The notes under the pieces are model-generated. The model saw nothing but the letters and a program-made list of their open reading frames with translations, made no database searches and was not told the DNA's origin. The translations under genes and the position numbers were made by a program. A DNA stretch of 64,000 bases from Lachnospiraceae bacterium. Lineage in GTDB: Bacteria > Bacillota > Clostridia > Lachnospirales > Lachnospiraceae. The stretch is from contig JALCKY010000007.1 in assembly GCA_022647575.1 (NCBI GenBank), positions 1 through 64,000 of the forward strand, written 5' to 3'. Positions 41,858 through 51,603 of the stretch are shown here, piece by piece (the stretch's first letter is position 1; each line of letters begins with the position of its first letter).

Positions 41858-43063
41858 ATGCTGATCAATATCACAGACACGCTGTTTGCGCTTTCGTATG
41901 CGCTGGACAGCGTTGAGAACAGCCTCCTGGGTGTTCATACGAATCATGGAAAAAGAGTCGCCTGCATTGCCTCCGTCATCGGACAGGAGTCATACGGACT
42001 GACAGGAAAGGAAACGGCAGAGCTTTCTTCCTGTGCCGTCATGCATGACAATGCACTGACGGAGTACATCGCTTCCGAACTGAATTTTGAACCGGATTCA
42101 GACGGGAAGAACCAGGAAAAATTCGGACGCCACTGTGAAATCGGCGAACGGAATTTCCGGCTGATGCCGTTCGATGACCATCTCGACAATGTCATTCTCT
42201 ATCATCATGAGAATTCAGACGGGACGGGGCCGTTCCGTCTGACGGAGAAAGAAATCCCGCTTTATGCACAGCTGATTCATTTCGCGGATATCGTCGATGC
42301 GACATTTTTCCTCGGGAAAATCGATGCGGCCAAGAAGGACCGGATCAGCGATTTCCTCCGTGAGAATGCCTCCTGGTTCAACCCGAAAATTTCGGCTGCC
42401 TTTACGGAAATTTACATGGCCGGGAATTTCGAAGAACTGTCGGACGGAAAAATCGATGAAACGCTCCGGAAGCTCGTTCCGGATTTTGAAATGGACCTGA
42501 GCGCCCTGCAGACGGAAAATATTTCCAGGGTCTTCGCAAGGATCGTCGACTATAAGTCTCATTTCACTTATACGCATTCACGGGACATCGCGGAGAAGGC
42601 CAGGGAAATGGGACGGTATTACCATGCCGGTGAAAAGGAATGCGAGATCCTCTTTGCATCGGGAGCTCTGCATGACATCGGGAAGCTGGCAGTCAGCACG
42701 GCCATCCTCGACAAGCCGGGGAAACTGACGGAAGAAGAATTCGAGGAGATTAAGAGGCACGCCTATGTAACGTGGGACGTCCTGCATCACATCCGCGGCT
42801 TCGGGGAAGTCACGTTCATTGCCAGCCGCCATCATGAGAAGCTGGACGGCAGCGGCTATCCGTTCGGAATCCGCGGGGATCAGCTGACGCGCAATGAACG
42901 GCTGATGTGCTGCATCGACATTTACCAGGCGCTGATTGAAGACCGTCCGTACCGGCTGGGCATGACGCATGCGCAGGCGATCGGAATCATGAAGGAAATG
43001 GCGGATAACGGAACAATCGATCCGGACATCACGGAAGACATTGACAGAAGGTTCGGAACCTGA
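41858..43063 (+). CDS. HD-GYP cyclic di-GMP phosphodiesterase with a degenerate second HD-GYP copy
   Basis: Hydrolyses cyclic di-GMP. The C-terminal half is a canonical HD-GYP domain (HDIGKLAVSTAIL near residue 270, then RHHEKLDGSGYPFGIRGDQL, and MCCIDIYQALIEDRPYR). The N-terminal half has the same layout in weaker form (YHHENSDGTGPFRLTEKEI, HFADIVDATFF), with HD replaced by other residues, so it is probably non-catalytic and regulatory. At 401 aa it has no receiver or sensor domain. A diguanylate cyclase lies 6 kb to the left. It follows DUF2804 in one operon. Confidence 0.9.
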   Translation: MLINITDTLFALSYALDSVENSLLGVHTNHGKRVACIASVIGQESYGLTGKETAELSSCAVMHDNALTEYIASELNFEPDSDGKNQEKFGRHCEIGERNFRLMPFDDHLDNVILYHHENSDGTGPFRLTEKEIPLYAQLIHFADIVDATFFLGKIDAAKKDRISDFLRENASWFNPKISAAFTEIYMAGNFEELSDGKIDETLRKLVPDFEMDLSALQTENISRVFARIVDYKSHFTYTHSRDIAEKAREMGRYYHAGEKECEILFASGALHDIGKLAVSTAILDKPGKLTEEEFEEIKRHAYVTWDVLHHIRGFGEVTFIASRHHEKLDGSGYPFGIRGDQLTRNERLMCCIDIYQALIEDRPYRLGMTHAQAIGIMKEMADNGTIDPDITEDIDRRFGT

Positions 43064-43105
43064 ATATAGAAATGATTCCGGCGGAGGAAACAGGAGGAAA
43101 AAGAA

Positions 43106-43732
43106 ATGGAAATATCACATGACGACCTGATTCGCAGCTGCAGGAACCCGCAGGGAGAGGCGGGAAGGCAGACCATTGAGAGGATGAATGAAAGCCATGC
43201 GTCCCTGACGGACTGGGGACTTTCCCATCTTGAAATCAGGAAGAACGACAGCGTGCTGGATGTAGGCTGCGGGGGCGGAGCTGCCCTGAAGAAAATTGCC
43301 GCAATGAATGCACCGGGAAAATGCCGGGGCATTGATATTTCGGATCTGTGCATTTCCGAAGCGTCAAAAATGAATGAAGAGACCGTGAAGGAAGGACGGA
43401 TGGAACTGCAGAAAGGCGACGTCGCCGATCTTCCTTTTCCGGATGCTTCCATGGATGCCGTCGTCAGCATCGAGTCTTTTTATTTCTGGCCGGATCCGGA
43501 CAGGGGACTTCGGGAAATCTGCCGCGTGCTGAAAAGCGGAGGACATCTTCTGATCGTGCTCGAGTACCGTGCGGATATGGAAAAGGATGAGGATTATGAA
43601 CACAACCAGGCAATCCTTCACATGAATGTTCCGGGAGCTTCGGCTCTCATGTCCGCGTTCCAGGATGCCGGACTGACGCATGTCCGGACGGATATCAGAG
43701 GAAACTGGCTGTGCGCCGTCGGAGAAAAATGA
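43106..43732 (+). CDS. Class I SAM-dependent methyltransferase
   Basis: The 208-residue protein has the SAM-binding core SVLDVGCGGGAALKKIAA, the acidic GIDISDLCI, and LPFPDASMDAVVSIESFYFW. It resembles small-molecule methyltransferases of the UbiE/Methyltransf_11 type; the substrate is unknown. AGGAGG lies before the ATG, and it follows the HD-GYP gene by about 40 bases in the same direction. Full length, no extra domains. Confidence 0.85.
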   Translation: MEISHDDLIRSCRNPQGEAGRQTIERMNESHASLTDWGLSHLEIRKNDSVLDVGCGGGAALKKIAAMNAPGKCRGIDISDLCISEASKMNEETVKEGRMELQKGDVADLPFPDASMDAVVSIESFYFWPDPDRGLREICRVLKSGGHLLIVLEYRADMEKDEDYEHNQAILHMNVPGASALMSAFQDAGLTHVRTDIRGNWLCAVGEK

Positions 43733-43831
43733 AAAATTCACGGAGGATTTTGCATTCTTTTTCAGGGTACAGGGTGCTATGATGCCGGTGTACTGGAAAA
43801 TGGTTCTTTTATGGAAAGGCGGAAAAATATC

Positions 43832-44506
43832 ATGCTGATGAGACAGGCGAGGAAAGAAATCGTCGATTACGGGAAAATGCTTTTTGAATCGGGACTGACA
43901 TCCGGGACCGCCGGAAATTTAAGCGTCTACGATCCGAAGACGGGGTATATGGCAATCAGCCCGTCAGGCGTTCCCTATGAAGAAACAAAACTGGAAGACA
44001 TCGTGATCACCGATCTGGACGGCAAGGTCATTGAAGGCACCAAGAAGCCGTCAAGCGAGTGCGGTCTGCATGCGGCAATCTATAAGGTGAAACCGGAAGC
44101 ACGCGCCGTCGTGCATACGCATTCGATGGCCTGCACGACTCTGGCCAGCCTCGGCGAGCCGATCAAGGCCGTCCATTATGCGCTGGCTTCTTCACAGGTC
44201 GCGAAGGTGCCGGTTGCACCGTATGCAACGTACGGGACGCCGGAACTTGCAGCAAATGTCCAGAAGACAATCGGGAAGAGCGATGCGTGCCTGATGGCAA
44301 ACCATGGCGTCGTCTGCTGCGGAGCTTCCATGAAGGCAGCTTACGGACTGATGGTTGCCTGCGAATGGTGCGCGGAGCTTCAGTGGAGATGCGAATGTGC
44401 CGGCACGCCGAAGGTTCTTTCCAATAAGGAAATGATGAAGGTCGTTGAAAAGTTCAAGACCTACGGTCAGTCCGAGCCGGGCAAGGGACACGGCTACGCA
44501 GGCTGA
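43832..44506 (+). CDS. Class II aldolase, L-fuculose-phosphate aldolase-like
   Basis: Probably cleaves a sugar 1-phosphate such as fuculose or rhamnulose phosphate into dihydroxyacetone phosphate and an aldehyde. Seen in the sequence: SGTAGNLSVYDPKTG, SPSGVPYEE, KPSSECGLHAAIY (containing the catalytic E), VVHTHSMACTTLA (two zinc-binding histidines) and LMANHGVVCCG (third histidine). At 224 aa it matches FucA-like enzymes. I chose the ATG at 43832 with GGCGG upstream, rather than 43811. No sugar kinase or isomerase is adjacent, so the true substrate is unclear. Confidence 0.85.
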   Translation: MLMRQARKEIVDYGKMLFESGLTSGTAGNLSVYDPKTGYMAISPSGVPYEETKLEDIVITDLDGKVIEGTKKPSSECGLHAAIYKVKPEARAVVHTHSMACTTLASLGEPIKAVHYALASSQVAKVPVAPYATYGTPELAANVQKTIGKSDACLMANHGVVCCGASMKAAYGLMVACEWCAELQWRCECAGTPKVLSNKEMMKVVEKFKTYGQSEPGKGHGYAG

Positions 44507-44826
44507 AAAATTGTGTTTACATAACAAAATGAACACAACATATGGAAAAACATTAAAAAAAGGTGAAATGAAAAACTAACATCCATTTTGTAAAACATAA
44601 ATCTACGGCAGAAGGAATTGTGATGAAAAAAACAGTCCATCTGCCGTTGTTTTATGCTATGCTGTTCGTACCGGTCCGGTATTTTGCCTGTTTTTGGGCG
44701 ACAGCAAGCGCAGGTGCAGAAAACCTGTTCTTTTGGAACGGGAACCTCCACCCCGGATGTAAGCTGTGGTTCTTGGCGATGTGATGCCGGACGCTACCCT
44801 GTGTTTCCCGGTGGAAGCAGGCAGGG
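44507..44826. other. Gap with a short signal-peptide-like frame but no supported gene
   Basis: A plus-strand frame from an ATG at 44623 encodes 53 residues beginning MKKTVHLPLFYAMLFVP, resembling a secretion signal, with GAAGG upstream. It stops before any recognisable domain. It may be the stump of a surface protein cut off by the IS30 element. A run AACATTAAAAAAAGG at about 44548 recurs at 46258. Confidence 0.4.
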
Positions 44827-46122
44827 TTATTTATTTTTTCTCAGAAGCTCTGGACGCAGCACGATATCTTTTGCGGGGATAGGGACTGCACCCAGGGCTT
44901 CAGCTGTCTCACGGCCGTAGAGGAAACAGAAGGCCTCGTATGGACTTCTGTTCCCTAGATTCTCCCGATTGTAGGAATTGATGTGGTTCATCATGAGGTC
45001 TATATCCTCCTGTGCAAGGGTATCGAAAGAGCAGCCTTTCGGCAGGACGCGGCGTATGAACTCATGGTTGTTCTCCGCAGCCCCCTTCTGGTAAGGGGCA
45101 CCCGGGTCACAATAGAAGACCCGGGTACGGCGGTTGTTTTCGGGATCCATCTCGATGGAGATGGGATCTGAGAATTCACTGCCGTTGTCGCCGAGGAGCA
45201 CGGGAAAGAGCTTCATGAAGACATCCGGGCCGAGCTTCCTGTAGAGGCCGTCAAAGACCTGGGCGACGGAGGAGGCGGTATTCCTGTCACGCAGGAATCC
45301 CAGCATGAACTCGGGCTTGACGAAATGGATGGTGAGGATCACCTTCCCTCCACGCCTACCTTCAACGGAATCCATTTCCGTGACGGGTGTATCCGGGGAG
45401 GAGGTCAGGAACACCCCGAAATCGGTCAGGCTGCGGCCGCACCGACAGGCCCTGTCCACCTTGAAGGAGTCGTGCCGGCTGCGCCTCGGGGAATAGCGCA
45501 CCTTTCTTGGAAGATCGATGTTCCTGGCACGGAAGAGTCCTGCATTGACATAGTTATAGATGGTCTTTTCTGAGAACATGACGCGGTCCCTCTGCGTGGT
45601 GCAGATATGGTGGATGGACTGCCCGTTGATAATCAGCGGGGAAATGAGGTCATCCAGGGCCCGGGCTTCTTTCTCGCTGAGGCAGATGCCTGAGCGGATC
45701 CCGGACAGGAGCGATACATGTGCGGCCTGGGCAGCCTGGGCGGAATAGACCCGTTTCTCCAGGGTACACTTCGACCGTTTGCTGCAGCCGTTGCAGACAT
45801 AAGGCGGATGATTCAGGAGACTGCATTCGAGCTTGAAATAATCACGGCAGTGCAGATGGCACCTTCCACAGAACCTGCAGAAGGCGTGCCTGTCGGTGCA
45901 GTTTCCGCACAGGCATCGGATGTCGCAGGAAAAACGGTTGGCGCAGTCGTTGAATGCGTGACCGAAACAACCGGTCTGCTGCCTGATGGTATGTCGGGTG
46001 ATCTCGTTGCGTATGGTATTGCAGTCCCGGTCCAGTTCGCGGCCAATCGCCTTGAAGGAACGGGTGGATTCCAATAGTTTCTCGATTCTTATTCTTTCTG
46101 ATAGACTGAGATATTTTGCCAT
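44827..46122 (-). mobile_element. IS30-family insertion sequence, transposase intact
   Basis: The 431-residue transposase has an N-terminal helix-turn-helix (LSLSERIRIEKLLESTRSF, IGRELDRDCNTIRNEI), a cysteine-rich zinc-binding stretch typical of this branch (CRFCGRCHLHCRDYFKLEC), and the DDE core: VTEMDSVEGRRGG, VLLGDNGSEFSDP and KGAAENNHEFIRRVLP. IS30 enzymes form circular intermediates and insert with 2-3 bp duplications. The frame is complete, so the element could be active. Terminal inverted repeats are not resolved; the ends are probably within 150 bases of the gene. Confidence 0.9.
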
Positions 46123-46263
46123 ATCGGCATCCTCCTTACTGCCGGCATCACAAGAAGGATGTTAATCCATTTGTCAGGCGAATGTCCATAGGCAGGGTTG
46201 TAAAGTCAAGCGCCATACCTGGCTTTGGGGACATGGAGATTACAATTACAATTCAAGAACATT

Positions 46264-46291
46264 AAAAAAAGGCCGCTGTTGGGCCTTTTTT
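46264..46291. terminator. Bidirectional intrinsic terminator
   Basis: AAAAAAGGCC pairs with GGCCTTTTTT around a seven-base loop; A- and T-runs on both sides make it work in both directions. It isolates the ricin-repeat gene from the IS30 element. Confidence 0.75.
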
Positions 46292-46293
46292 GC

Positions 46294-46322
46294 TTGCAGA
46301 ATCATATTATGTGAACTATAAT
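46294..46322 (+). promoter_or_regulatory. Promoter of the ricin-repeat NlpC/P60 gene
   Basis: TTGCAG (46294-46299), a 17-base spacer and TATAAT (46317-46322), giving a leader of about 60 bases before ATG 46389. Confidence 0.65.
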
Positions 46323-46388
46323 AATCTAAATTCGAAGGCACGTTACTGGGGAGTTCGGCCCTGCGGATGATTTCAATGGGGAGCATAC

Positions 46389-48935
46389 ATGAAGAGAAAC
46401 AGACTGTTTAAAACCGCAGTATGTCTATTTACGTCCGTTACGATGATCCTGACCGCTTATCCGGCAGGAGCGTCGAATGAGAACGCGCAGACAGAATCTG
46501 CGGTTTCTTCTATTTCTGAAGGAATTCCTGCGGAAAGCACTTCAGATGAATTGAAAAATGAAACCGGATCTGCAGCGTCAGGTACGGAATCTTCTGCAGC
46601 GGAAAGCACGAAGACCGCAGAAACGGCAGCATCTGTTTCTGAGGACACCTATCTGGAAGCATCCGATGCCGGCATCGCGGACGGCTATTATACCATCGTT
46701 TCAAAGCTCAGCACGTCAGCGGTCCTTCAGGTTGAAGGAGGTTCTTCCGCCAGCGGTGCCAACATCAATATCGGAAGCGCTTCAGGCCTGAAATCCCAGA
46801 TCTTTTCCGTAAAGACACTGGGCAGCGGACTCTATTCCATCGAAAACGTTTCTTCCAAAATGGTTCTTGATGCGGCGGGCGCCGGCACGGTGAATTTTAC
46901 GAATGTACAGCAGTATCAGTCAAACGGCACGGTCGCCCAGCAGTGGAAAATCCTGGATGCAGGAAACGGATACTGCACGATCGCTGCATCCTACTGCAGC
47001 AAGGTACTGGATGTCGCGGGGGGCTCTTCCGTGTCCGGCACGAATGTCCAGCTTTATGATTCGAATTCCACGGCAGCCCAGCAGTGGAGCTTTTCCCAGG
47101 TAACGGTGCCCTTAAGCAGCGGAATCTATACCATCTCAACGTCGCTTTCTTCCTCCAAGGTTCTGGACGTGGCGGGCGGCAGCATGCTTTCGGGCGGCAA
47201 CATCCAGATTTATGATTCCAACGGTACATCAGCCCAGAAGTTCATCGTGACTGACGACGGCAGCGGCTATTATACGGTTCGCAATCTCGGTTCGAGAAAG
47301 GTGCTGGATGTGACCGGCGGAAGTACGGCCAACGGGGCAAATGTCCAGCAGTATACGGCAAACGGCACGGCGGCCCAGAAATGGAAGTTTGTCGCGCAGA
47401 GCGACGGCACCTACAGCATCGTCGCAGCCTGCGGAAAATACCTCGATGTGACAAGCGGCTCTTCGGCAAACGGAACCAACGTACAGATTTATGAGGGAAA
47501 TGGTTCCGCAGCGCAGAAATGGAATCTTGAAGAAGTCAAACTGACGGCTCCTTCCGACGGCCTGTACACGATCAGCAGCGCACTGGATGATACAAAGGTG
47601 ATCGATGTGGCCGGCGGCAGCTGGTCAAACGGTACGAATATCCAGATCTGGTCATCGACGGAAAGTGCCTCCAAGACCAATCAGCAGTATCGGCTGGTCT
47701 CGGACGGAAGCGGATGGTATACGATCCAGAATGCGGCGACCGGAAAAGTCCTTGACGTGGCCGGCGCCATTTCCGCAGACGGCACGAACGTGCAGCTTTA
47801 TGAACCGAACGGCACCAATGCGCAGAAATGGCAGATCGTCTCCTCGAACGATGGAATGGGAAGTTATTATATTGTCAGCAGTCTTGGAAAATATCTGGAT
47901 ATTACAGGCGGAATGACCGCCAACGGCACGAATGTCGAGATTTACACAGGCAATCAGACGAAGGCCCAGAAGTTCTATTTTACGGGAACATCCTTTAACG
48001 GAAACGGCTGGTATTCAACGGACATGCACTCCAGATCCTATTACACCGGAGGAAACGTGAAGACCGGATGGAATATAATCGGAAACAACTGGTACTATTT
48101 TGACGGAAGCGGAAAGATGCAGTATTCCACCGTCATCGGAACGAACCGTCTGAAAGAAGACGGTACGATGGCAACTCTGACGACCGTATTTGAGAACGTC
48201 CAGCCCGGAAAGCGGACGGTGAAGAATCTGCTTCAGAATGCGATGCTGGCCTGCGGACGCACTCTTTATATCTGGGGCGGCGGATGGGATTCCAGCGATA
48301 CTCAGAAGATCGGCTACTATCCGAGCTGGGAGAATTTCTTCCTGGCCAACGGAACGGCCTCCTATAACCGGCATAATTTCGAGAACAGCTACGGCAGTGG
48401 CCTGGACTGCTCGGGATTCATGGCCTGGGTCATTTACAACACGATGTATACGTCCAACGGTCAGATCAATCTTCTGGAAGAGGACGGCAGCTATTACAAT
48501 TCCACGCTTCTGGCGACAAGGCTGTCGGCTCTGAAGTGGGCTTATCTTGGAAAATCAAGTTCGACATCCGCCTTAAAGGCGGGAGACGTCGTCAGCATGA
48601 CGGGGCACGTCTGGATGGTCATCGGCGTCTGCAGCGACGGAAGCGTCGTACTGGTGCATTCTTCGCCGGCGGGCAGTGCGACCGGAGGCGGCGTGCAGAT
48701 CAGCGGAACATCAAACAATGCGGGAGAGGCGGACAGCGAGGCTTACCGTCTGGCCAAGCAGTATATGGACAAGTATTTCTTTGAGTGGCCATTCGGCACC
48801 GCATCCGTAAGTTCTTCTTATCTTAATTATAACAACTTCGCAGACTGGAATACCCTGAGCGGCGTCATTACCGATCCGGACGGGTACAAGAACATGAGTG
48901 CAGCGGAGGTGCTGAAAGATTTATTTGGGGAATAG
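46389..48935 (+). CDS. Secreted ricin-repeat protein with NlpC/P60-like peptidase domain
   Basis: Cell-surface enzyme that probably cleaves peptidoglycan peptides. A signal peptide (LFKTAVCLFTSVTMILTAYP) is followed by a Ser/Thr/Glu-rich linker to about residue 95, then nine ricin-type subdomains of about 45 residues (e.g. SGIYTISTSLSSSKVLDVAGG), i.e. three beta-trefoils, then one choline-binding-like repeat (WNIIGNNWYYFDGSGKM). The C-terminus has catalytic GSGLDCSGFMAW and MTGHVWMVIG with the histidine. Length 848 aa. The lectin domains probably bind sugars of the wall or host glycans. It precedes a BMP-type lipoprotein gene by 17 bases. Confidence 0.85.
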   Translation: MKRNRLFKTAVCLFTSVTMILTAYPAGASNENAQTESAVSSISEGIPAESTSDELKNETGSAASGTESSAAESTKTAETAASVSEDTYLEASDAGIADGYYTIVSKLSTSAVLQVEGGSSASGANINIGSASGLKSQIFSVKTLGSGLYSIENVSSKMVLDAAGAGTVNFTNVQQYQSNGTVAQQWKILDAGNGYCTIAASYCSKVLDVAGGSSVSGTNVQLYDSNSTAAQQWSFSQVTVPLSSGIYTISTSLSSSKVLDVAGGSMLSGGNIQIYDSNGTSAQKFIVTDDGSGYYTVRNLGSRKVLDVTGGSTANGANVQQYTANGTAAQKWKFVAQSDGTYSIVAACGKYLDVTSGSSANGTNVQIYEGNGSAAQKWNLEEVKLTAPSDGLYTISSALDDTKVIDVAGGSWSNGTNIQIWSSTESASKTNQQYRLVSDGSGWYTIQNAATGKVLDVAGAISADGTNVQLYEPNGTNAQKWQIVSSNDGMGSYYIVSSLGKYLDITGGMTANGTNVEIYTGNQTKAQKFYFTGTSFNGNGWYSTDMHSRSYYTGGNVKTGWNIIGNNWYYFDGSGKMQYSTVIGTNRLKEDGTMATLTTVFENVQPGKRTVKNLLQNAMLACGRTLYIWGGGWDSSDTQKIGYYPSWENFFLANGTASYNRHNFENSYGSGLDCSGFMAWVIYNTMYTSNGQINLLEEDGSYYNSTLLATRLSALKWAYLGKSSSTSALKAGDVVSMTGHVWMVIGVCSDGSVVLVHSSPAGSATGGGVQISGTSNNAGEADSEAYRLAKQYMDKYFFEWPFGTASVSSSYLNYNNFADWNTLSGVITDPDGYKNMSAAEVLKDLFGE

Positions 48936-48952
48936 ACTATAAGGAGCAGGCA

Positions 48953-50014
48953 ATGAAGAAAAGAGTGCTGGCGGTGTTTTTATCAGCCGTTATGCTTTTG
49001 GCAGCATCGGGCTGCGGAAGCAGTCAGACACAGAAAGTCGGTTATGCTTTTGTCACGAATTCGCAGGGGCTTACAGATCAGGCAGCTTCCGAAATCTGGA
49101 CGGGCATCGAGACTTATGTGAGCGGCAGAACCGCGGCGGCAGGCAGGTTCATTTCCAAAAGCGATGATGCGGACGGATATAAAAAAGCGGTGGATGACGC
49201 CGTAAAAGCGGAAGCGAAGACACTGGTTTTTGTCGGTACGGATATGGAAGGAGCAGCGTACGCTGCCCAGAAGGCATACGGTAAAACAAAAATCATTCTG
49301 ATCGGAGGCGAGCCGAAAGAAAAGACGGACGGGAAATCCGAAGTCGGTGAGAATACGCTCTGCGTCACTTATGCGCTGGATCAGGCATCTTTTCTGGCCG
49401 GATACGGCAGCATTGCCGAAGGATACCGGAACCTGGGATATATGGCCGGCGTGAAGACGGACGAGGCGGTCCAGTATGAAGCCGGTTTTGTCAGCGGTGC
49501 GGAAGCGGCAGCCTCGGATCTGGGGCTGGCTGCCGGAAGCGTCAGCGTCAGGGTTTACTACGCGGGAACCGATGAACTGACACCCAAAAGAATGGGAACA
49601 GCACTGGATATGTACAGCGCCGGATGCGAGATCATCATGACGTGCGGGGACAACATCCGCAAGGCGGTCGTAAAGGCAGCGGAGGCGTGCGGGAAATATA
49701 TTATTTCAGCAGACACCGATGCCAGGTCTGAGTCCGGCACCATCCGGATGGGGATGAGAACGGACGGCGCCAGCGCGGTGGCGGCGGCACTGAAGGAAAG
49801 CGATGCGGAAGACTTCAAGGGCGGCAGCACGACGGCATACGGACTGAAGCAGGACAGCGTGGGACTGGCAATTGATTTCAGCACGTTTACGGGCTTTACG
49901 GAGGACATGTACAAGGCGGAAGCGGCCAAGCTGGCCGACGGAACGGTGACTGTTTCTGGGGAGGAACAGACAGCCGGTTCGAACGAAGTGAATGTGGAAA
50001 TGATGCAGTCGTAA
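48953..50014 (+). CDS. BMP/PnrA-type substrate-binding lipoprotein
   Basis: A lipobox (LAASGCGS, Cys at about 21) marks a lipoprotein. The domain follows the basic membrane protein/PnrA pattern: VGYAFVTNSQGLTDQAASE, FVGTDMEGAAYAAQKAYG, and ETYVSG-type segments, usually nucleoside-binding receptors of ABC transporters. The acidic and serine-rich sequence is otherwise ordinary. No permease or ATPase genes follow, so it may be an orphan receptor or signalling protein. It is in an operon with the ricin-repeat gene. Confidence 0.8.
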   Translation: MKKRVLAVFLSAVMLLAASGCGSSQTQKVGYAFVTNSQGLTDQAASEIWTGIETYVSGRTAAAGRFISKSDDADGYKKAVDDAVKAEAKTLVFVGTDMEGAAYAAQKAYGKTKIILIGGEPKEKTDGKSEVGENTLCVTYALDQASFLAGYGSIAEGYRNLGYMAGVKTDEAVQYEAGFVSGAEAAASDLGLAAGSVSVRVYYAGTDELTPKRMGTALDMYSAGCEIIMTCGDNIRKAVVKAAEACGKYIISADTDARSESGTIRMGMRTDGASAVAAALKESDAEDFKGGSTTAYGLKQDSVGLAIDFSTFTGFTEDMYKAEAAKLADGTVTVSGEEQTAGSNEVNVEMMQS

Positions 50015-50072
50015 AAATGTTACAAATTACTAAATATAGTTACGAATTATTACGTTTTTTCCACATTTAGGG

Positions 50073-50101
50073 TTGTAAAGCCTAATAATGTATGCTAGTA
50101 T
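50073..50101 (+). promoter_or_regulatory. Promoter of the coiled-coil NlpC/P60 gene
   Basis: TTGTAA (50073-50078), a 17-base spacer and TAGTAT (50096-50101), in an A+T-rich stretch, about 75 bases before the start codon. Confidence 0.5.
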
Positions 50102-50174
50102 TTAACAGAATTATTATTATTCCTTTACATTTGTTGCTTTTCTCGGGGAGTAAAATAACGGGGGTTATTTTCCA

Positions 50175-51533
50175 ATGATGAAAAAATTTCTCTGTATTTC
50201 GCTCAGTCTTATACTGACTGCGGCGATTGCTCTGCCGGTCTATGCGGATACGGAAAGCGATCTGGAAGCAGCCAAGGCGGCGAATCAGAATGCTCTCAGT
50301 TCTACGAACAGCCAGCTCAGCGATACGCAGAATGCCCAGACGGCCATCAAGTCCGAAATTACGGATATGGACAGCCAGCTGGTTACCCTGATGTCCAATA
50401 TCGACGTCCTCAAAGGGGACATTTCCAATACCGAACAGCAGATTTCCGATAAGAATACAGAACTTGCGGCAGCACAGCAGGATTACGAAAGCCAGTACAA
50501 AGATATGGAGACGAGGATGTCCTATATCTATGAAAACGGCGGTACGGATGCCGTGTGGATGCGCTATGTGCTGCAGGCCAAGAGTTTTACGGATATGCTC
50601 AACCGGGCAGACTACACGCAGCAGATGGAAAAGTATGACCGTGAAATGCTGAACCAGTTCCTGCAGACGGTGCAGACGGTTTCCGACCTGAAGGACAGTC
50701 TGGAATCGACGAAGTCTGATCTTGAGGAAGAACAGCAGAACCTGGAAGAACAGCAGTCGGATTTAACCACAAGGCTTGAGGAGAAGAAAGCAACTTCCGC
50801 AGACTATGACAGCGACATTGCGAATCTGCAGGCACAGGCAGACGCCCTGACGGAATCCATCAGCGAGCAGAATGCCCAGATCGTCCAGATCCGTCAGGAG
50901 AAAGAAGCAGCAGCGGCTGCAGCGGCAGCTCAGGCACAGGCAGCAGCCGAAGCAGCGGCAGCCAAAGAGGCAGCAGCTCAGCAGGCAGCCGTTCAGGCGG
51001 CAGTTCAAACACCGGCAGCAGCCCAGACACAGGAAACAGCCGCAGCGGAAACCCAGTCCCAGCAGACGGCATCTGCAGCAGCTTCTTCCAAACAGGAAAA
51101 TGAAACGGCAGCTCCGGCAGCCTCTTCGTCGGACTCATCTTCTTCGGATTCCGCAAGCATTACGGTTCCGTCGGGAGCGGCATCTTCCTCCATCGGCGAT
51201 GCAGTCGTTGCCTATGCCTGCCAGTTTGTCGGCAATCCGTATGTATGGGGCGGCGAAAGCCTTACGAACGGATGCGACTGCTCCGGTTTCGTGATGCAGG
51301 TCTTTGCACATTTCGGATATGATCTGCCGCACAGCTCCGGAGATCTTGCTTCGGTCGGCGTCGGCGTTTCCTATTCCGAAGCTCAGCCGGGCGACATCAT
51401 CTGCTATTCAGGACATGTCGGCATCTACATCGGCGGAGACACGATCGTCAATGCCAGCAACGAAAGAGAAGGAATCAAATATACATCGCCGGCAACCTAC
51501 AGAACCATCGTTGCGGTAAGGCGTGTCGGATAA
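50175..51533 (+). CDS. Secreted coiled-coil NlpC/P60 peptidoglycan hydrolase (PcsB/CwlO-like)
   Basis: Signal peptide MMKKFLCISLSLILTAAIAL, a long coiled coil (about residues 30-255, with LEEEQQNLEEQQSDLTTRLE), an alanine/glutamine-rich linker, then an NlpC/P60 domain with catalytic cysteine in CDCSGFVMQVF, histidine in SGHVGIYIGGD, and NASNEREGIKY. PcsB/CwlO-like enzymes are activated by the FtsEX complex through the coiled coil and split daughter-cell walls; no ftsEX genes are seen in this window, so this is inference. Size 452 aa is normal. A strong terminator follows. Confidence 0.88.
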   Translation: MMKKFLCISLSLILTAAIALPVYADTESDLEAAKAANQNALSSTNSQLSDTQNAQTAIKSEITDMDSQLVTLMSNIDVLKGDISNTEQQISDKNTELAAAQQDYESQYKDMETRMSYIYENGGTDAVWMRYVLQAKSFTDMLNRADYTQQMEKYDREMLNQFLQTVQTVSDLKDSLESTKSDLEEEQQNLEEQQSDLTTRLEEKKATSADYDSDIANLQAQADALTESISEQNAQIVQIRQEKEAAAAAAAAQAQAAAEAAAAKEAAAQQAAVQAAVQTPAAAQTQETAAAETQSQQTASAAASSKQENETAAPAASSSDSSSSDSASITVPSGAASSSIGDAVVAYACQFVGNPYVWGGESLTNGCDCSGFVMQVFAHFGYDLPHSSGDLASVGVGVSYSEAQPGDIICYSGHVGIYIGGDTIVNASNEREGIKYTSPATYRTIVAVRRVG

Positions 51534-51558
51534 TCGGAATTGAATGAGGAGATTTCGG

Positions 51559-51590
51559 ATTGCACATGCGCAGGCATGTGCAATCTTTTT
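51559..51590 (+). terminator. Intrinsic terminator with an 11-bp perfect stem
   Basis: ATTGCACATGC pairs with GCATGTGCAAT around GCAG, followed by CTTTTT. It ends just before the ribosome site of the dehydrogenase gene. Confidence 0.85.
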
Positions 51591-51603
51591 ATGGAGGCGG
51601 AGA

